From the NCBI RefSeq assembly GCF_030272615.1, contig NC_081414.1:782230119-782294118 (forward strand): DNA of 64,000 nt. The letters run 5' to 3'. Positions 58,946 to 64,000 of this stretch are shown here, one piece after another; position 1 is the first letter of the stretch; each line of letters begins with the position of its first letter. The notes under the pieces were generated by a model that saw only the letters and a list, made by a program, of their open reading frames with translations, had not been told where the DNA came from and ran no database searches. Made by a program: the position numbers and the translations under genes. Source of the stretch: Cryptomeria japonica (lineage: Eukaryota > Streptophyta > Pinopsida > Cupressales > Cupressaceae).

Positions 58946-58950
58946 ATCTA
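58946..58950. repeat. Target-site duplication of CopE, right copy
   Basis: ATCTA, identical to 53776-53780. The minus-strand TatB reading frame runs through it. Confidence 0.92.
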
Positions 58951-60034
58951 CTAGTTGGGATATAAATCATTTGATGTATTGTAGCCATCCATGTAGAGAT
59001 CTGAGTTGGCTAATGTTCTTGGGAGGTGGCATTTTCATGATGGCATGTACCTTTGCTAGATTTACTTCAATGCCCTTTTCTGACATAATGTAGCCTAACA
59101 ATTTTCTTGATGTGACCCCAAAGACACACTTCTTAGGGTTTAGTCTAACCTTGAACTTTTCCAATCTTTGAAATATTTTATCTAATATACCTAGATGTTC
59201 TGCTCGAGTGAATGATTTAGCTAGTAAATCATCCACATAGTCCTCCATAAAGGTATGCATCATATCATGGAATATTGTCGTCATGGCTCTTTGATACGTT
59301 GCCCTGGTATTTTTCAAGCTAAAAGACATGACGTTCCAAGAATACGTTCCCCATGGATAGGTGACCGTAGTTTTATCTTGATCCTCTGGGGCTATCCTGA
59401 TTTGATTATAGCCAGAGAAACCGTCCATTAATGATAACATTGCATGGCCTGTTGTTAGATCTATGATTATGTTAATGCTCGGTAAAGGAAAGTAATCCTT
59501 TGGGCATGCTTTGTTGACATCTCTAAAATCTGTGCATATTCTGATGCTTTTTTCAGGCTTTGAAACTGGTACAATGTTTGAAATCCATTCTGCATAGTCT
59601 ATAGGCCCGATGAATCCGACATCTAATAAATTCTTTTGTTATGTCTTGACTAATAATTCTACATGTGGATTCATTTTTCTTAATTTCTATTTCATTGGCT
59701 TATATCTTGGAGTGATAGATAAATGATGCATGATCAAGTTTGGGTCTATTTCAGGCATATCAACATATGACCAAGCAAAATTGATTTTCTTTTCTTTGAA
59801 GAATTTGATAAAATCTGGTTGTTCCTCTTCCGTGAGTGAGTCTACTGGGTGTATGATCTTGACGGCTTCCTTAGTACCAATATTTATTGATTGAGTTGGT
59901 TCAATCAATAATGGTGACCTTTCTTGATAATGTTCTAGAAGAGTGTCAAGTCTCCCATCTTTAGGTGCCTCAAAAAGGTTTTCACCCTCAGATGCATCCT
60001 TTATTTTTACTTTTTTGGGATCTAATACTGCCAT
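58951..60034 (-). pseudogene. TatB reverse transcriptase
   Basis: 60034-59687 is the pre-RT region (FAWSYVDMPEIDPNLIMHHL). 59440-58967 is the RT core with LMDGFSGYNQIRIAPEDQDK, the catalytic box EDYVDDLLAKS and LLGYIMSEKGIEVNLAKVHA. The stretch 59686-59441 holds the RT start in broken frames. The frame continues past 58967, after a TGA, to the CopE target site. The catalytic YVDD is intact. The last 150 bases align with the first bases of TatA in this window. Confidence 0.9.
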
Positions 60035-61027
60035 TGATTGGTTTTCACCATTAGATACTTTGTTTATTTCATTTTTGTGACTGAGAGACTTGGCACTCCC
60101 CTGATTGTAGATATTGTTACTTTGTTCATTGGTAGAGCATATTTTGGGGTTGACTGAACAGAGGTACTAGACAATAGCTTCATCATCTGGGAATATTGGT
60201 AGATCATGGTGTTCAACTTCTTCCTAGTCTATGAGATCATGATATACGAGCGGTAAGGAGTCATTGGGTGGGTTGAGATCGGACGTGGTAAGTGTCATGA
60301 TAAAGTCATTGTTATAGTTGCTAGTTAGGTCTATGATATTGTCAAGGTCTTTGATGGTATTATCTTTGATGTTGTCTTGTTTGTATTGGCGCTGCTCATT
60401 CTTACTAGCCTTGTAGATATGTCATGGTCCAAATTCAAGTGGTCAAGATTCTGAGCCTTGTCCCTCCTAAGAAAGGGATGTGTATGAGTGGATGGTATCT
60501 ACCTCAATATCTTTAGTAACATCTGAACAGGTACCCCACTCATATTCATTAGTATCTATTTCATAATCACTATCCTAGATTATCTCGCTACTTTTAATAA
60601 GTATGTTGTATGGTGAGAAAAGATCTCTGACAATTGATACCAGTTTTGTAGTTTTTTCTGATTTGGAATCGGAGCCTGCCTATACTCTTTGCATTTGTTC
60701 ATACACTGTCTCTCTTCAGTGACTGGTAATTTCCCTGGGTGGTGACTCTACCTCGATTTGATCAGGTTCTTGCACATGATGCAATTTTTTATAAGGAGCT
60801 TCTTCCCTTTGAATAGCCAATTCTTCTTGTCATCTCTTGTGGTCTTGATGTTCTTTCTTGTTCCTTATTGTTCCTGTTGCTTGGTATAGTTCTTCTTTCC
60901 ATGAGTTTTCATTATATTTCTTTGCTGCTCTCCACTGAGGTTTCTGATAGTTGTTTTGCTTCTGGTGAGGCAGTACTTGTTGTACATATCCCAGTCCTAT
61001 TTTATCTTTTACAAATTGTGAAGGAGG
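60035..61027 (-). pseudogene. TatB linker between G-patch and RT, decayed
   Basis: The minus strand gives charged, Asp/Glu-rich fragments without long ORFs. This position in Tat polyproteins is usually a poorly conserved linker. No domain was recognised. Confidence 0.45.
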
Positions 61028-61231
61028 TTACAGGGGTTCTATAATGCCTTCTTGGTGCTTGCCAATAGGTCCTTTTCCTTTGTATCCCATCTGTCGCATG
61101 ATTTGAAACTCGTTTCCATATTGTTTTATTGGTACAACCACATCTATGGTAGCAACTCTAACTTCTTCTCCATCCTTATATAGCCAACTAAGGATGTCAT
61201 TCTCTTTTGATTCATTTGCCAGTGTGCCCAA
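61028..61231 (-). pseudogene. TatB G-patch-like segment
   Basis: The 67-codon minus-strand frame ends in MRQMGYKGKGPIGKHQEGII. Its hydrophobic-x-x-MGY-x-GxGxxGxxxxG pattern resembles a short G-patch. G-patch modules bind nucleic acid or helicases and occur next to protease in some retroviral polyproteins. Here it lies between protease and RT. Confidence 0.55.
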
Positions 61232-61597
61232 TTGGATAAATTTACCATCAAACTTGTTGATGGGCTATCTTACGCAATGTGTTGATGCAGAAGGTTGCCC
61301 ATAAGATTTTGGTGATGTTGGAAATTTTGAGAGACATAAGGGTTCAAAAGAGTACTCCCCCATGCCTTGGTCCTTTATTCTCATTTTTTGCTTAAAGTCT
61401 ATGGATAAACACTTGAGTTCTTCTTGATGACGATTGGGTATTGCGGAAGCTTAGGCCTCCCTATTGTGTGGAACCAAGCTATCTTGAGTTGCCCTCATAG
61501 TATTACAATGTTGAAAAGGGTTATTATCTGCTGATATGGAAATTTCCTGTCCATTATATGCGAACTTGATACATTGATGATATGTAAAAGGCACTAC

Positions 61598-62077
61598 TTA
61601 GATTTCATGTATCCAAGGATGACCCAATAGAATATTGTATGTTAAGTCTATGTCCAAGACTTGGCACACAGTGTCCTTTTGTATGGGTCCTACCTGAATA
61701 GGTAGTATTACTATTCCTTTGAATGACCTTTCTTCATCATCATAGGCTTTGATGGTGATCTTCCCTTTTGGATCAATAGACTGCTCAGAGAAACCCAATG
61801 CACGGATAAGCTTTAAAGTACAAATATTGAGACTAGCTCCTCTGTCTATTAACACTCTTTTCACTTGATGTTTATAAACTAAGACTTCATATTGGAGAGG
61901 GGTGTTATGTAGATAATTCAAGGAGACATCATCATGTCCAAAAAGGGATAAGTTATGTGGTCCTATCATATGAGCCACCATGGCATGGAATCGATTAAGG
62001 TCCAGATTTTTAGTAATGTTTATTTTGACCAGTTCTTGCTCCAAGATATATTTGTGTTTTGGTGAGAGTTTGAGCAA
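61598..62077 (-). pseudogene. TatB protease
   Basis: The 159-codon minus-strand frame carries the retropepsin site as VLIDRGASLNICTLKLIRAL, then PIQVGPIQKDTVCQVLDI and TYNILLGHPWIHEI. The ILLGHPWI block is typical of Tat protease. The active-site Asp is present, but the following residue is Arg where most relatives have Ser, Thr, Gly or Asp. It would cut the gag-pol polyprotein. A TAG just downstream ends the frame. Confidence 0.85.
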
Positions 62078-62092
62078 CTCAAGTATGGATAT

Positions 62093-63702
62093 CTAATTAG
62101 GATTTCTTTCCAATTGATCAACCAAGTAGTATTGAGTCTTGGGGAGATTTTTTGATGTTGATGTGTTCCCTTTCAAGATGTATTTTTGTGCTCTCATTGT
62201 CACATTTATCAACTCATGTTGTTGTTTGTCATTGTTTTTTATGACATTTACTTGGTTGTCATCTATCAATATGTTATTGATGGTGTTCTCATATAGGTGA
62301 TTTATACGAGCTCTTCTGGTGTCGTTTGATGATGAAGCTCCTCCCTCGTTGTAATTTGGAAGAGGATTTTTAAAGGCTTCATGGGCACAATTCATTTTGT
62401 AAATATAAATTGTTAAATCACCTGTATTGATCATGTCTTTGACAATATTCTTCAGCCTCATGCAATCATTTGTATGATTTCCTTTGTTTGGATGAAAATA
62501 CAAAAATATGAGTCATTGCAGCAAGGTGGTTTTACCTTAGGTTCATAGTTGCTCGTGGTTGGTAATGTGATGATCTTGTTTGCCAATAGTTCTTGAAACT
62601 CTAATTCTAAGGTTTTCCCTAATATTGTGTTGATGCGTCGATATGGGAAGGTGTTGGTGTTTCCTCTCTGGTTTGGATTATTCCCTCGGTTAATGTTGTT
62701 TCCTTGGTTATTGTTGTTGCCTTGGTTAGCGTTATTGCCTTGGTAGTTTTTGTTGGTGTTTGATGTTGAATTTCCTTGATTGGTATTTTGCGGATAAGCG
62801 TTGCTGCCTAGTTAACACTTTTTTGATCTTTGTTGGATGGTGGGTTACCTAATAAAGCCAATACTGGTTGTTTAGACTTCACATTGCTGGCATCAACTAC
62901 CCCATCATTAACAATGTTTTTGTTCCTTTTCCAAAATGTAGATTTGTCTAGAGTGTTGTTGGTGTGCTGATTTTTAAAGGATTAGTGTTTGATGAACTAA
63001 CGCCTTCCTTGAAGAACTTCAATGTTTCTTTCTTAATACAAGCTTCCTCTACTTCGATTAAATTTTCTATTAACTTGGCAAAAGATGGTATGCATTGGAG
63101 TTTGAGTTGAGAACTCATCTCACTATTTAGATTATCAATGGAGATTTTCATCTTTTCTTTTTTAGGAACGTCTCGAGGATATCTCGAAACCATGCATCTG
63201 CATCGCTGAAGAAACACCATGAATGTTTCATTGTTCTTTTGTTTGGTGTTACACACATCCAGCATGGTGATTGTTTGTTTAATGTTATAGGAGTATTGCG
63301 TGATAAATTTGTTTACACCAACTCATCAAATGATCTGATGGGAGGTGTAAGTTTAGACAACCACTCCATTGTTTTCCCTCCCAAACTTCTTGGGAATAAT
63401 CTCATTAAGTGTCATCATGAGAAAACTCTACACTCATGGTACAAAATTCTCGAACCTGATCACGAGGATCACTCTTACTATTGTATTTGTCATACTTTGG
63501 TATATCTAAATTTGGGGGAAATGATACCATGTTTAATCTTCTGTCAAAAGGATAAGGACAAAATTTTGTCCAAGGAGTATCACACTCTAGTTCCTTGTTG
63601 CATGTCCTGCATTTGTCTTTGCAACGTTTGGATTTGATGCATAAGAATGAACATGGGCACGCTTATTTCTTCGATGCTTGTAGATTGGTTTATTGGGATC
63701 AT
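62093..63702 (-). pseudogene. TatB gag
   Basis: The start is taken at the ATG at 63702 (MIPINQSTSIEEISVPMFIL). A frameshift near 63580 leads to FPPNLDIPKYDKYNSKSDPR and DQVREFCTMSVEFSHDDT, the conserved Tat gag core. Another shift leads to the open frame 63265-62948 (QKNNETFMVFLQRCRCMVSR). A spacer with Asn-Gln-Gly-Asn repeats (about 62660-62770) follows, then 62503-62093 with YFHPNKGNHTNDCMRLKNIV, the single-knuckle region of this lineage. Gag packages the element RNA. At least two frameshifts and several stops inactivate it. Confidence 0.85.
62660..62770 (-). repeat. Asn-Gln-Gly repeat within TatB gag
   Basis: The minus strand encodes repeated NQGNN units (about six) from imperfect 12-18 base repeats of AACCAAGGCAACAAC type. 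Confidence 0.7.
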
Positions 63703-64000
63703 GGTTTGTTCTATCAAGTATTTCTAGTGTTAGTACATCTCTCTGTATTGGTTTGCATTTTATTTTTATGATTAGTGCTTTGCCGAGTTTAGAATTTCCT
63801 CAAGTATATTCTAGAGTGATAAAATCTTGAGTTGATTCTTTAGGATATTTTTTGAAATGGTCTTGTGTTGATGAATACTAAGAGGGGAGGGTGAATTAGT
63901 ATTCTGAAAAATATTGAACTTAAACACTTAAAACAGTCTAGTAGTAAACTGGTAAATCAGTTTAACAAACAAATCAGTTAACATACATGTAAACCAAATA
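63703..64000. other. Window edge: leader of TatB or start of another repeat
   Basis: No coding signal. The string AAGAGGGGAGGGTGAATTAG at about 63879 looks like the edge of a different repeat, but this cannot be tested here. Confidence 0.25.

Larger units (their letters stand above)
36990..63702 (-). mobile_element. TatB: Ty3/gypsy Tat-lineage element split by two nested insertions
   Basis: Read right to left on the minus strand: gag (63702-62093), protease (62077-61598), a G-patch-like piece (61231-61028), RT (to 58946), then CopE, then dual RNase H and the first part of integrase (53780-52029), then ChrF, the rest of integrase (44167-43580), repeats, an antisense PMD frame (40112-42080) and a 3' LTR (38512 to about 36990). 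The coding text resumes on the far side of both insertions, which proves nesting. The 5' LTR would lie at or beyond the right edge of the window. Without the insertions about 13.7 kb of TatB is present. Catalytic residues are lost in RNase H and integrase, so it is dead. Confidence 0.88.

Noticed and set aside
63239-63637. 132-codon plus-strand ORF
   Set aside because: It is antisense to the TatB gag core, which is clearly coding on the minus strand.

Overview
The window is plant nuclear DNA dominated by transposable elements, with one clear host gene. It is AT-rich, carries many old and mutated LTR retrotransposons nested in each other, has LINE remnants, and holds a single-exon receptor kinase of a seed-plant family. 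The size and decay of the retrotransposon load suggest a large genome such as that of a gymnosperm (conifer-like), but this is inference and no species is assigned.

Layout. 1-9540: 3' half of a Ty3/gypsy element of the Tat lineage (TatA, + strand) with pol (RT end, RNase H, a second RNase H, integrase), a 30-bp tandem repeat, a 651-codon plant mobile domain (PMD) frame on the opposite strand, a GCGCT motif cluster and a 3' LTR. 9577-13637: an unrecognised broken ORF, a Ty1/copia gag relic and AT-rich sequence. 13638-20525: a decayed Ty1/copia element (CopC, - strand) with both LTRs and gag to RNase H. 21040-23010: another copia relic (CopD, +). 24060-30470: three LINE relics, all on -. 32555-34936: a G-type lectin S-receptor-like kinase resembling SD2-2 (-), whose catalytic-loop Asp reads Asn. 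36990-63702: a second Tat element (TatB, -), split by two later insertions: a chromovirus (ChrF, 44168-52028, -) in its integrase, and a young gag-protease-only copia element (CopE, 53781-58945, +) between its RT and RNase H.

How it fits together. TatA and TatB are inverted copies of one family and share the same layout: gag-pol on one strand, then hypervariable repeats, an antisense PMD ORF, a GCGCT-type motif cluster and the LTR. CopE shares LTR ends, leader, gag-protease and 3' tail with CopC, but its integrase-RT-RNase H is replaced by an acidic reading frame, so it must depend on relatives for movement. LTR comparison orders the nest: TatB first, then ChrF (strongly diverged LTRs), then CopE (six differences in 486 bp). 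The items most worth following are the CopE replacement domain, the antisense PMD gene of the Tat family, and the possible pseudokinase.
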